This document shows, piece after piece, positions 8,966 to 18,789 of a stretch of DNA of 64,000 nucleotides (within the stretch, counting starts at the first letter, position 1; every line of letters begins with the position of its first letter). Below the pieces are notes generated by a model that searched no databases, had not been told where the DNA came from, and saw nothing but the letters and a program-made list of their open reading frames with translations. Both the position numbers and the translations under genes were made by a program. Source of the DNA: Emiliania huxleyi CCMP1516 (Eukaryota > Haptophyta > Isochrysidales > Noelaerhabdaceae); NCBI RefSeq assembly GCF_000372725.1, contig NW_005197803.1, positions 241,728 to 305,727 on the forward strand, given 5' to 3'.

Positions 8966-9761
8966 AGGAATGGGAGCACGCCAGGGGGGAAAGAAACGGG
9001 GAATGAGGGGCCCCGCCACGATGGTGTCGTACGTGACGCCGGGGATGCTGCGGTTCACAATGCCGAGGCATTCGGGTGGGAACATGGCCGATGGCCTGCA
9101 GCTGTGCGAACCCGCGCGACGCAACCTGCCTCGCGGGCTGCATATATGCGTTTACAAGCCACTCTCTCAGATATCAGTAATAGGCGGCGGGATTTGCCGG
9201 GTTTACTTGGATTTGCCGGATTTACTAACGAGAAAAACAAAAAAACTTAAATTCGTACATTCCCGGAGGAGGACTGCTGACTGCGATCTGCACGCCGCCG
9301 CCGTCCGCGGCCGACGGTGGTCGCGAATCAACGCGGCGCGGTGCACCGCTGCGCCTGCTTCCTTGCGCGCCGCTGGACGTCGGCCGAGAAGACCGCTTCC
9401 CTCTGGGGACCCGACTCCGCGAAGATCGCGCGCGCGTCGTGAGTGGCGGCGCGCGCGCGATCTCTGTTCCCGGGCACGCCGGTCGCAGTGGCATGGGGTC
9501 CCAGGCTCCAAAGCGCTCAACAGCGAGCTGCTCCTCCTCCTGCCGCCGCTCCGTTCACTTGAGCACTTGAGCACCGGATAGGGTCGATTCCGCATGGTAC
9601 GGGACCCCTCGATCGTCTCGCCCTCCCTCACTGGTGTGTTCATTGGGGGGGGTCATAACAAACACGGTACAGGATCGAGGTGCACGCTGCCGAAGCAGTG
9701 TCGTCCCCCCTCTCCCCGACGGCGATGGCTCCGTTCACCGAGACAACTCGGTGCCGCCGTT

Positions 9762-9764
<3 letters not shown>
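8966..9764. other. No recognisable gene
   Basis: A mixed-composition stretch with short overlapping frames and no domain signature. A GC-alternating palindromic block (GCGCGCGTCGTGAGTGGCGGCGCG region) lies near 9428-9465. Confidence 0.4.

Positions 9765-9811
<47 letters not shown>
9765..9811. repeat. (CCG)n microsatellite
   Basis: About 16 CCG units, giving poly-Pro, poly-Ala or poly-Arg in the three frames. It lies 320 bases before the SFT2 start and has no evident coding context. Confidence 0.9.
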
Positions 9812-9812
<1 letters not shown>

Positions 9813-10129
9813 TCCTCCTCGCGCCTTGCCTCCGTCACCGCCGCCCTCCATCTCGCAGCGGCGCGTCCCTCTGATGGCGCGGGCTCCTCGCTCGTTGGCG
9901 CCTCGCCGCCGCCCCCCCTCTCGCCGCCGCTCCGCTCGTGGCCGCCCCATCCCCTGTCAATCCCGCCGCCTCCCCTGTCAATCCCCCGCACCACCGCCGC
10001 CACCGCCTCGCGCGTTTAGCGGGGGGTCAAAACTTTAAAGGAGGACAGCCAAAGAAAAGAAACGCGCGCCGCAACGCAAAAGCGCGGCCCGGCGAGCGAC
10101 TAGCGAGCCAGCCTGCTAGTGTGTGTATA

Positions 10130-11395
10130 ATGGCGTCGGTGAGTCCTTCCGACGCCGATCCTTCCGACGCCGATGCGGCAGCTGCTCCCGCGCCGAGCGA
10201 TGCGATGCAGCCGATGCGGCCGATGCCGCGCTACGGCAAGAGCAGCGGTCCGCTCGCGCTGCCGCCTCCTGCCTCAGCCCCGTCGCCGGACAGCGCCAGT
10301 GCGGGAGGCGGCCTCCTCGGCGTGTCGGCCCATGCAAAGCGCTGGTACGCCAGCCGCGGCGGCCTGCTCACGACCGGCGGCGGCGGCGACAGCGGCGGCA
10401 GCAGCAAAGGCGGCGGCAGCATATTCGACCGGCTGCTCGGCGCGCCGGCCAAGCCAGACCCGTTCTACGTCCGCTACTGCCCGGCTCTCTCTTGGGAGGA
10501 CCGAGTGCTGGGCTTCCTGGCGTGCCTCGTAATTGGGCGAGCGCCGCCCCGCCAGTAGACGGTGCCCGCGGCCTGCGGATCGGACGAGGACCGGCAGCCA
10601 TGCCACAGACGTGCTGTAGATGGTGTGTAGATGTGTAGATGTCCGCGAGCGCTCTTCCTCTCACCGCAAGGGTTGCGGGCCCGCCCCGCCCTCGCCACGC
10701 AGGTACGCGCTCACCATCACCTCCCTCTTCTCATACACGGCGCGCGCGGCTCCCGCCCACCCACGCCCACACGCCGCGCGCTCGAGGCCTCTCCTTACCC
10801 GACACAGGCGCTGATCCACGGCAACCCTGCGCCCTTCGCGCTGCGCTACTCGCTGGGCAACCTGCTCGCCATCTGCTCGACCGCCTTCCTCATGGGCCCG
10901 CAGGCGCCCCTCGCCCCTCGCCGCCTCCCTCCCGCGCCCACGCACCCACAGCTTCCCACCACCGCGCCCTCGCTCCTCCTCTCCGCTGCAGGCGCAGATC
11001 AAGTCGATGCTCGAGCCGCAGCGCTTCTACGCCACCACCGTCTACCTCGGTGCGCGCTCCAGTCACGCCGCGCCGCGAGAGCCGCCTCCAGACGCCGGCG
11101 GACCGCACACGCGTCTCTCACCCCCCTCCGCCACCTCCCGCCCCGGATCAGGCGCCATCGTCGCGACTCTCGTCTCGGCCCTCGTGTTGCGCATGCGCTC
11201 GAAGCGGCGGCCACGGGCGGCGCGGCGGGGACACTAGGGTGCGCTGAGGCGGAGTGTGGCTGAGACCATAGGCCCTCGCTCGTCGTCTGCTGCATCTGCG
11301 TCCAGTTCCTCGCGATGCTCTGGTACGGCCTCTCGTTTATCCCCTACGGCCGCAAGATACTTGGACGGATGGCGAGCTGGCTGTTTGGCTTATGA
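10130..11395 (+). CDS. SFT2: SFT2-like vesicle transport membrane protein
   Basis: Four-helix Golgi/endosomal membrane protein of the SFT2 family, involved in retrograde vesicle fusion. The first exon starts at ATG 10130 with a Ser/Pro/Gly-rich cytosolic N-terminus and reaches LSWEDRVLGFLACL, the family's first conserved block. Exon-like blocks follow: about 10810-10903 (FALRYSLGNLLAICSTAFLM then GPQ), 10992-11049 (AQIKSMLEPQRFYATTVYLG), from 11152 (AIVATLVSALVL) and a last one ending at TGA 11393-11395 (CVQFLAMLWYGLSFIPYGRK). The intron at 10904-10991 begins with GC after CCGCAG. The stretch between LACL and ALIHG, expected to hold the first helix, is short or unresolved. Confidence 0.85.
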
Positions 11396-11461
11396 GAGCC
11401 CGTAATGTGTGTGGGTAAGCAGCTTTTGCTTACGCTTTTCTCGTCAAAACACGGTCATTGC

Positions 11462-12626
11462 TCAGGCGTTGCTAGCACCGGCTGTGGACAGCGACTCGTG
11501 CCGGAGCGTCGCCACAATATCGAGAAGATCGCCCACGCGCTGCCCGACGGAGGAGAGCAGCTCAGGCAGCAGCTCGCCCTCCCCGTCCGGTGGCCTGCCG
11601 GCGCCGCCGGCGCGCCACCCGTCTTTCTCGAACGCGCGCGCATGGAGGTTGTGGATCGCCATGGTCACCTATAGACAGACACGCACAAACCGTTGTGCCG
11701 CCTGAGTGTACACACCAGCCGAGATACGGTCGGGCCTCGGGCAGCAGTGCGCTGCAGCCACCTCGCCCAAGACGCGCAGCCGGTCTTTTGCGCCGCTCTC
11801 CATTGAGGCGAGGGACGCCTCCTCGTCCTGCGCCCCGAGCCTCAACTCGTCGAGCCGCGCCTGGCGGAGGAGTCAGGAGGATCCCGCTCAGAGGGCGTGC
11901 GTGGCTTCACGAAGCGGTGTGCACTCGGTTGAGTCTCACGCACGAGTGATCGGTGCCAGCTTTTTGGTCGACCTGCTACTTGCGGGGTGGAGAGGGGAAT
12001 GTGTATGACCTGGTGTGCTGCGATCCTCGACGCGTTGACCAGCGCCTCGGTCTGCGTGCGTTTTCGCGTCTCGTGCAGCTCCTCGCGCCGCTGCAGCGTC
12101 TGCTCCTCGGAGGTCTTGACGCGAGCGAGAAGATCGGCGTGCGTCGCCTCGAGGACCTCGTGCCGCTGCGACGAGAGGGCTGTGCGTGGAGTGAGCGCCC
12201 AGCGGCTCTGAAGGTGGGCAGCCGCTAGCCTCCGGCGCCGCAGGGCTCACGCACCCTCAGGATGGCCTCGATGTCCTCAAAGTAGTCCGAGTGCTCGCAC
12301 GCTCTGGCGAGGAACTGCTCGGGCCGCTCCAGGTTCCTCAGCGCCGCCTCAATCTCCCCCTGCGCTGCGCGCTGCCTGAGCAGCTCCGCCTCGAGCGCCA
12401 CCCTCTCGGCCTCACGCGCCTCGCGAATCTTGGCCTCCTCGCCGGCCTTCCGGAGGGCGCGCGCACGCTTGGCGTCGTTCTCCTTCAGGAATTTGTCGAA
12501 CTTGCGCACCTGCTCCTTGATGGCGTCCTGCCGCTCCGCCAGCTCCTCCTCCCTCTCCGTGCACCGCCGCATCCTCGAGAGGAACTCGTCCTTCTTCTTG
12601 TCGAGCTCGAGCTGCACGGCGGCCAT
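11462..12626 (-). CDS. DUF4200 / CCDC42-CFAP73-type flagellar coiled-coil protein
   Basis: Coiled-coil protein of the family that anchors inner-arm regulators in motile flagella (CCDC42/CFAP73 type). Exon 12626-12255 carries KKKDEFLSRM, REEELAERQ and KFDKFLKENDAKRARALRKA, the family signature. The next exon, about 12165-12010, reads RHEVLEATHADLLARVKTSE onward to IAAHQ before a GT donor. A third, about 11880-11795, reads ARLDELRLGAQDEEASLASM. The last, 11674-11462, reads VTMAIHNLHARAFEKDG and ends STAGASNA. The codon before the first ATG is GAG behind an AG, and relatives have residues upstream, so one or more 5' exons are probably missing or lie beyond the repeat at 12630-12890. A short frame at 12945-13032 (MGVPIRIPEWFDPTQ) is a candidate 5' exon. 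Confidence 0.78.
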
Positions 12627-12629
12627 CTC

Positions 12630-12745
12630 CTTACATGCTAGGGGGGGGGGTCCGACCCCCCCCAGAGGGGCTTCACCACATGCTGAGGGGGGGGTCCCGC
12701 CCCCCCCAGCACCTTCACCACATGCTAGGGGGGGGGTCGTGGCCG
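12630..12745. repeat. G-run hairpin tandem repeat, type A, 3 units
   Basis: Three units of about 40 bases: CACCACATGCTAG, a run of 7 to 10 G, TCC(C)G and a run of 7 to 8 C, then AGAGGCTT or AGCACCTT. The G and C runs face each other across a TCCCGA centre, so each unit can fold into a GC-only hairpin. The same unit occurs three times at 58105-58225. Confidence 0.85.
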
Positions 12746-12895
12746 AGGACCCCCCCAGAGACTCGTGGTCAGACCCTCCGGGCCCTTGATTTTACGCCTC
12801 ATTTCGCAGCATTTTCGAGGGGAAAATCATCTTTTGGAGCTACATGAGCCTTGAGACTGGTCAGATCCTCCAAGATATTGGTCTTTCACTACAAG
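12745..12895. repeat. Dispersed repeat R3 body, copy 1
   Basis: GGCCGAGGACCCCCC, CAGAGACTCGTGGTCAGACC, CCCTTGATTTT, CATTTCGCAGC, GGAGCTACATGAGCCTTG and CCAAGATATTGG recur in the same order at 57896-58036, where the block directly follows the broken end of the Cys-loop-like gene. The tandem hairpin units lie left of this body here and right of it in copy 2. Confidence 0.8.
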
Positions 12896-12944
12896 AGGAG
12901 CTTGTTCAGCAGGATGGATAGTCTAGCGCACTACCTCACTGGGC

Positions 12945-13032
12945 CTGAGACCGCCAAGACAGCATCCCATCACCCCTCCGGGTTTGCGTGGGGTCGAACC
13001 ACTCCGGGATGCGGATGGGCACGCCCATGTGA
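12945..13032 (-). CDS. Candidate 5' exon (30 codons)
   Basis: A minus-strand ATG frame beginning MGVPIRIPEWFDPTQTRR. Its composition is protein-like, and it lies about 320 bases upstream of the first recognised exon of the CCDC42-type gene. It could be that gene's N-terminus, separated by the R3 repeat, but splicing in frame was not demonstrated. Confidence 0.2.
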
Positions 13033-13417
13033 TTAATTGTCAAAATTCCTGTTGTGCAAGAGGGGAGGGGGCTCGGACGGAGCGCGCGGCGGGAGAGGGC
13101 AGGGAATGGGCGCGGGGGAGGGGGGGGGGGGGGCTCAGCCGTGCAAAAAGCATTAATTAATAATAATAATGAAGAAATATTGCTCGGCCGTTCATGAAGT
13201 CCGTCTCGATCTGGAGGAGACGGGTCAACCCCGTGAGGACCAGATCAGGTTCACATTGTCGTAGCCGGAGGGGATGTTGGCCTTTAGCTGTTGGGGCCAC
13301 CCTTCCGCTTTGGTTTTTTTCCCACAGACACCACTCGGGCAGCTTTTACCAAATGCCAAAGTTGCACTTTACCACTCCGTGACCAACCAAAGCCACCCCT
13401 CTTCTCAGATCAGTGCT

Positions 13418-13700
13418 TGCACCTTGGAGCACTTGGAGTGCAGTCGGCAGCCTCACATCCAGGGCCGGGGAGCTTAGAAGCGCACCCAGCGGGCCGGATG
13501 ATCGGGATCGGGCTACGGGCTAGAGAGCCCTGACCCCTAGCTAGGGGGGGTGCGCATTCGCAGGGCAAGGGCCTTAAGGTAAACACGGGTCTCCGAGGGT
13601 TAGTTCCGTGTACCGGGTTTCCCCTTAACTGCAGAACGCCCCCTCTACTCGGAGCTAACGGACACACAACACTGTACTCCACGCACGTACACGGACACGC
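13418..13700 (+). repeat. Dispersed repeat R2, copy 2
   Basis: Plus-strand copy of the element also at 8688-8965 and 52358-52605. It contains GAGCACTTGGAGTGCAGTC, ATCCAGGGCCGGGGAGCTTA, GGGTTTCCCCTTAACTGCAG and CCCCCTCTACTCGGAGCTAA. Confidence 0.8.
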
Positions 13701-14065
13701 CTCATGTGCGCCCGCCCGACTCCGGTCCCAGGGTCCCTTCCTTTCTGAATCCTCTGCCGCTCCCAGCCGTGCTCGCCGAGCCTCCGCCGCCTCCACCTCC
13801 GCCTTCATGCTTCAATCTCAATGCCCTACCCCCCTGCGCGCGGGCCTTCTAGGCCCGCGGGTAGTCTCCCCCCATCCCCAGGGCCTCCAGGGCTCGCACC
13901 TCAACCTCTCATAGACCAGCGCAAAGCGCCATGGGACATATTTTCTTCTCAATAACAAGGTCTGTGAATAGGCCCCGGACGGAGGCCTCAACCCCCCAAC
14001 CAACTAAAGGGTTGACGGGGGGTCTCAACTGTCAACCAGATGGTTGAGGAGGGGCCTCAACTTTG
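13701..14065. other. Intergenic, TCAACC/GGTTGA motif cluster
   Basis: No gene seen. Near 13985-14064 the words CCTCAAC, TCAACC, GGTTGA and GGGTTGAC recur in both orientations just before the start codon of the next gene, a possible local hairpin region. Confidence 0.4.
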
Positions 14066-15091
14066 ATGGAATTCAACGATTTATTTTTTATTTCCCTGCC
14101 AATGATGCTCATTCCAGCGATCACTCTGGCCCTCCTGCCGTCGCGTCCTTCCCACGGCAGAAGGATGGCCCTCCTCCGCTCCCCGCCCGTCGTCGCCGAG
14201 GCCTCCGCCGACCTCTCCGCGCCCGAGCTTGCCGCGCTCCAGGCGAAGGAGGTCCTCCAGAGCTACAACCAGACGATCGAGGGCTTCCCGCAGCCGCTGC
14301 CGGCTCCCGCGCCTCTCCGTGCGCTCCTGCCCGCCGCGTCGGGCCTGGGCGCGGGGCTGGTCGTCCTGCGCCAGATCGGCGTGGCCACGCGCCGCGAGCG
14401 CGAGGAGCGCGAGGCGCGTGAGAGAGCCGAGGCGGCCGCGCGGATGGTGGCGAGCAGGAAGAATGCGGCGACGATTGGTGTGGTGCCTGTCGCCGTGGCT
14501 GCCGCGACCATTTTCCTCGGCACCATCATCGCGCCGCCGGAGGGCGGCGCGCCGACCAGCGCAACGCTCGTGCAGCAGAGTTCGAAGCGCGTGTTTGAGG
14601 CGGAGGCGCGGTCCCGCCAGGCGGCGGCGGCAAAGGCGGCGGCGGAGGCCTCGGCGGCGAAGGCGGCGGCGGCGGCGGTGGAGGAGGAGAAGGCCGCGGC
14701 CCAGAAGGCGCTCGCGGCCGCCACCGCAAAGGCGGAGACGCTCGAGAAGGCAGTCGAGGCCGAGAAGGCCGCCAAGGAGGACGTCGCCGCCTCGGTCGCG
14801 ATGCCAGACATCCTCCCGCCGCCGCCGCCGCAGCAGCAGCAGCAGCAGTCGCCGCCGCCGCCGCCCGTGCCCGCATCGGCGCTCGCGTCCGCGCCCGCGT
14901 CCGGCATGCCTGCTCCGGCTCTCGCCGCCGGCGCGGCGGTCGCCGTGGGCGCTGCGGTCGCGGCGGCGGGCGGCGGCGAGGGCGAGGAGAGCGCCGCGTC
15001 GGGCGAGAAGCCGGCAGAGGCGGGCAAGGAGGTGGTGTGGCCCGTCGAGGGCAAGGTGACGTCGTGGTACGATGCGGGCAAGCGGCTGTAG
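14066..15091 (+). CDS. Ala/Pro-rich membrane-associated protein, possibly plastid-targeted
   Basis: An intronless 341-residue frame with the first ATG at 14066. Residues 1-25 (MEFNDLFFISLPMMLIPAIT) are strongly hydrophobic and are followed by a basic Ser/Arg segment, the order expected of a bipartite plastid leader, although a signal anchor is equally possible. A second hydrophobic stretch VVPVAVAAATIFLGTII lies near residues 150-165. Residues 175-250 are an Ala/Lys/Glu coiled coil, followed by poly-Pro and poly-Gln tracts and a third hydrophobic Ala/Val stretch near residue 300. The end reads WPVEGKVTSWYDAGKRL. No family is recognised. A minus-strand frame of similar length is its shadow. 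Confidence 0.6.
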   Translation: MEFNDLFFISLPMMLIPAITLALLPSRPSHGRRMALLRSPPVVAEASADLSAPELAALQAKEVLQSYNQTIEGFPQPLPAPAPLRALLPAASGLGAGLVVLRQIGVATRREREEREARERAEAAARMVASRKNAATIGVVPVAVAAATIFLGTIIAPPEGGAPTSATLVQQSSKRVFEAEARSRQAAAAKAAAEASAAKAAAAAVEEEKAAAQKALAAATAKAETLEKAVEAEKAAKEDVAASVAMPDILPPPPPQQQQQQSPPPPPVPASALASAPASGMPAPALAAGAAVAVGAAVAAAGGGEGEESAASGEKPAEAGKEVVWPVEGKVTSWYDAGKRL

Positions 15092-15609
15092 AGCGACTCC
15101 TCTGGGAGCGTCTCGTGGCGGCGGCGGCGGCCAGCTGCGTGAGGCGCCGACCGCCGACACCAGCGCTCGACCGTCCCCCTTGCAGCAAATTCCCCATGCC
15201 GTGGTAGCAGCACGAGTGTACACCGCTTTGTGGGCCCTTCGGGTCTCTCACCTAGTATCTTGCGTCGGCGTTGTGCCGCTGCTCTCGCCGGTCCCGCAGT
15301 CACCGCCGGTCACTGCAGTCCGCGCGAGCAGCCAGCAAACGCCTTCTCAGCGCGCGTGATCCTCTGCGCGTGGTTTGTGTGGTGTGAAAGAATATCGTAC
15401 GCAACCTCGCTCCTCGCCCGCTCCTTCGTTTGCCGTCTCGTACACTAAAAACTGTCCCTCCCAGCGTGGCCGTGGGGAGCACACGCTGTGCCGGTTTTTT
15501 CTCAGCTCGTTTTGGTCCGCGCCCCCCTCGAGCCCCCCCCCCCCCCCCCCGAGCTCGACGCCTCGTGGCGAGCCTCGACCCTCGTCCCTCGATGTCGATC
15601 GTGCCTCGA
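15092..15609. other. Intergenic, poly-C tract, no gene seen
   Basis: The 3' flank of the Ala/Pro-rich gene and then a run of 16 C near 15534-15550. Overlapping frames are low in complexity. Confidence 0.4.
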
Positions 15610-15890
15610 CACAGAGAGCAGAGTGTCCTGTCCCGGATCATCCGGCGCAGTACACCCCCCCTGCAGTCCCGGATCTCGTCCCCCGGCGCAGCATATGTGA
15701 TTGGGGACCAGGATGCTGTGCTCCAGCCCGCCGCCCGTAAGAGGGCTGGTGGGCTGGTCGAAAAAGTTGGTCGCGAGCCAGCGCTCAAACCTCAATCGCC
15801 GTCCGCTCTCTCGTAAGCATGCCCATCCGCCGCGCCATGCGTCAACGGGTCGCTCATGACCTCGGTCGTGATTGGGTCCACGAGCGAGCG
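15610..15890 (-). pseudogene. Decayed U-box (E3 ligase) domain fragment
   Basis: The U-box is a RING-like fold that recruits E2 ubiquitin enzymes. Minus-strand pieces align in order with the domain: VDPITTEVMSDPLTH..ADGHAYERA (from about 15882), then after a stop and frame change RFERWLATNFFDQPTSPLTG..LEHSILVPNH, then after another shift VLRRMIRDR. The joins are not at clean splice sites. GAGAGAGCGGACGGCGATTG carries the break between YERA and the expected AIERW. I read this as a pseudogene or a badly assembled gene. No Arm repeat or kinase partner is seen nearby. Confidence 0.5.
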
Positions 15891-16204
15891 AGAGCGTGGA
15901 GGTACGGCCTCTGGATATGCTGGAACGTTGGACGAGGTCTCCCCTCCGCCTCCCCGGGGTTCGTTTTCACAATTCGCGTATGGGGAACGCATCCGGCCTA
16001 CTATTCGGTGGGGTGCACGATTGATACGGGCGGATATCGTCCACAACGCCCGCATCAGCTCGCATCGCCACCGGGCCAGTGAACAACATGCTGCACTGGT
16101 GTACTGCACAACGTGGCGGGGCGCGCGTGAGCCACGCGACTGCTTGGGCCGAGCTTGCTCGTGGCGGCTACTTACACGCTCCCCCTGGGCATGGGGATGC
16201 CCTC

Positions 16205-17343
16205 TTAGGCGGCCTCGCCGGCACCGGCGACCCCTGGCTTTCCGGCGGGGTACCCCCCATCCGCCTTCTTGAAGCAGGCGGCGCCCGTAAGCCACAGGAA
16301 GAGGAGCACGCTCAGGGCAATGAGGGCCAAGACGCCGACGACGATGCCGACGATGCAGCCGGCGCCGCAGCCACCGCCGTCGTCGTCGTCGGACTCCACC
16401 TCGGGCGGCTCGAGCCGAGAGACCGTGACGTCGGTATCGATGTCATCTTCTGCGAACTGCTCGACGAGAGCCTCTTGGAGTTTCGTCGCATCCGAGAGGA
16501 TGCCGTTTGCGCCCGAGAGCGCGATCACCGCCGCGGCCGCGGCCGCCGACACCTTGAAGAGGATCTTCGCCGTGACAACCACGGAGCCAGACGAGACGAG
16601 AGCGTGAGGGAGATCGCCGACGGCAAGACGCCTGCGCCCGCGGCGAGCACCGCCTTGATCGCCGCTTGCTCATGCACGCCAAAGTCTTCCACCGCGCCAG
16701 CAAGCGTGAAGGAGGTGACCACAGTGGCGGCGGGTGCCTTGCAGACGAACGCGGTCGACCCGCTCAAAAACCGGTCGTCGAGCATGAGGTCGTCAATGTC
16801 GTCAAGGCGGCGGCGGCGGCGGCCCAGACCTTCCAGAGCGTCTCCCAGACCCTCCAAAATGTCGAGCAAGGAGAGGCACTTCGGAAACGTATTCATTGGC
16901 AGCGTGGTCCCGACGTCGGAGCAGTTTGAAGTGGTGTATGAGGTTGCGATGACGGTGTCGCCGTCACAGGTCAATATCACCGAACCCTGTTCAGGGACAC
17001 CGACCCCTCCCGTGGCACCCGAGAAGGAGGAATCAGCGACGCATTCTCCCGTGGGGACGGTCAGCTGAGTCTCGCAACCGGACGAGCAGTCATCGGAAGT
17101 GCAGGTACGGAGTTCGATGCCACCCTCGAAACCGTCGTTGTCCAAGCAGGTCAGGTAGGGGAGGCAGGAAGTACACTCCTCTTCGCAGGAAGACCACGGG
17201 CAGAGGAATGTCGGGTCCAAACAAGGGGCGCACCGCGTGCATTCCGCGCCACACTGCTGTGCTTCGGCGGAAGTGCAGTTGACGGGGATACCGTCGGAGG
17301 CGGCGGCGGAGGCCACAAAGAGCGCGATGAGCTTCTTGTTCAT
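16205..17343 (-). CDS. Secreted Cys-rich single-pass membrane protein, frame broken
   Basis: Starts at ATG 17343 with a signal peptide (MNKKLIALFVASAAASDG), then about 100 residues very rich in Cys (CGAECTRCAPCLDP, CEEECTSCLPYLTC), a middle part with an Arg-rich RRRRRLDDIDD stretch, and a domain ending SAISLTLSS. The frame is then lost. In a second frame it continues VVVTAKILFKVSAAAAAAV, an acidic linker ESDDDDGGG and a C-terminal membrane helix GIVVGVLALIALSVLLFLWL, ending at 16205. The break coincides with a tandem AGACG duplication at 16589-16600. The complete architecture is that of a type I surface protein with a short cytosolic tail. Function unknown. Confidence 0.6.
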
Positions 17344-17948
17344 GTCGGATTATGTGAAGGTTGGCGACGACACTGCGAGAATGCGAGGTGGACATGCGTC
17401 AGAGTGATGTCGCTCGCTTTGGCGGTTCGCAGTGTGCGCTGCGGCAGCGTGCATGGGTGGGTGGTACGCAATGTTGCGCGTTCCCACGGAGTAGTAGAGA
17501 GGCTAGCGGATGGCGGACGGTGGGCGCGGAGGGCGATGGGGCCACTCCCAACTCAGACCTTGTCGTGGAGCTTGCGAGACGCGCTTGCTCAATCAACTCA
17601 ACCACCCAAAGTGAGGGACGCCGCGAGCCCTCCTTTCATTGGTGTCTCGAGGTGTAACGCTCGCAATTATTCAATGGCGCTTCAAATCAGTCGCTTCGCG
17701 AGACGTCGTCCTTGTCCGAGACGTTGTTGGGCACAAGGCGTGCCACTAACGACCTCGTCTCGCACACGCCGCACCCGCGCACGGCGTGTGTTCCCGCTAG
17801 CCCGTAGCCGCTTCTCAAATTCGCGTCAACTAAAGTAAAGCTAAAGATCATCAACTCATCACATCTCCAGAATTTACCGCTGCTTCCCGCGAATTTCGAA
17901 AAAGATTTGTTTGCTCATTGTTGTTTTTTGCTGTAACTCTGTTTGGTA
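17344..17948. other. Intergenic region, no gene seen
   Basis: Head side of the Cys-rich gene. 17820-17960 is AT-richer (CTAAAGTAAAGCTAAAG) and contains GGTATTATAAAACC near 17945. No coding segment is recognised. Confidence 0.4.
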
Positions 17949-18542
17949 TTATAAAACCATCGGCGGGCCAGCTCGTTGCAAGGGGGCATCCAAAGACACC
18001 GCGCGAGCCGCGCGCGCAAGCCGGCGAACCTTCGGTGGCGGCCTCTCCCGCTGCGTGGCTTCGTCGTCGGACGAGAAGCCCTCGGACCACTCCGTGTCCG
18101 ATCCCGTCTCTGGCGCCGAAGAGGGCGATGCTGCTCCGCCCCCCCGCCTCCGCTTGGCGTCGGCTTTGCGAGAGGCGCCCCTCCCGCCGCCCTCCCCCTC
18201 CCCCTCCCCCTCCCCCTCGTCCAGCAAGCCTTCGGGCTCGCGGCAGCGCATCCGCATCGCGAGGGATATGGCCAAACGCACCGGCCCCGCGAGTGGCCGC
18301 GCCGGCAGCGGGGCGGTGCCCACGAGCCGAAGCAGGATCGTATCGCCGGCTCGCAGATGCATTAGCGAGCCGCTTCCGGCGCCGGCGACGTGGCTGCACG
18401 TCCTACCGCCGCGCACGTGGCTGCGCTCGAGGACGAGGAAGGAGTCGTCCGACGCCGCCTCGCCGCTCGAGACGCGCACCACGTAGTTGCCGTCCACGCT
18501 GCAAGCGTAGACGCCCGCCCGAGCGTCGAAGCGGCTGCAGCC
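17949..18542 (-). CDS. Unrecognised protein with a beta-rich part and charged tail (3' exon)
   Basis: The exon appears to begin after a CAG near 18543 with GCSRFDARAGVYACSVDGNY. The first 80 residues are beta-strand-like and faintly resemble a C1q/TNF-type jelly roll (VVRVSSGE, HLRAGDTILLRLVG), which is weak evidence. The rest is a Glu-Gly repeat (DEGEGEGEGEGG), a basic KRRR patch and a Ser/acidic tail ending PPMVL. Upstream exons were not identified; candidate sequence up to about 18780 overlaps the end of the acetyltransferase gene. Confidence 0.35.
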   Translation of the reverse strand, partial: GCSRFDARAGVYACSVDGNYVVRVSSGEAASDDSFLVLERSHVRGGRTCSHVAGAGSGSLMHLRAGDTILLRLVGTAPLPARPLAGPVRLAISLAMRMRCREPEGLLDEGEGEGEGEGGGRGASRKADAKRRRGGGAASPSSAPETGSDTEWSEGFSSDDEATQRERPPPKVRRLARAARAVSLDAPLQRAGPPMVL

Positions 18543-18789
18543 CTGAAGCCATGGACACAGAGCACCTCGTGAGTACAATCTGCAGTGCCCACCCGGAAGG
18601 GCATGCGCTGGAATGCAGCCGAACGTGTGTCTTGCCGAGCAGGCATGCAGGGGCGCGCATTCCGCATCTAGAGCCGACTGCCCCGGCCGCCTCTGCCCAG
18701 CCAGCGAGCTGCCCGTCGCCGTCCACCGACTACGCAGAGGCGCAGGGCCGGTGGGGAGGGCCCTGGCGGTTGTCTAGAGCTGCGGCGGC

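Noticed and set aside
12630-12745. CRISPR-like array (regular repeats near a gene)
   Set aside because: Units are contiguous tandem copies without unique spacers, and the genome is eukaryotic.
12995-13015. tRNA T-arm (GGTTCGACCCC on the minus strand)
   Set aside because: No acceptor stem, D-arm or anticodon stem can be folded around it.
14081-15303. Minus-strand frames of 346-380 codons
   Set aside because: Arg-rich or Ala-rich shadows of the plus-strand gene at 14066-15091, a normal effect of very high GC.
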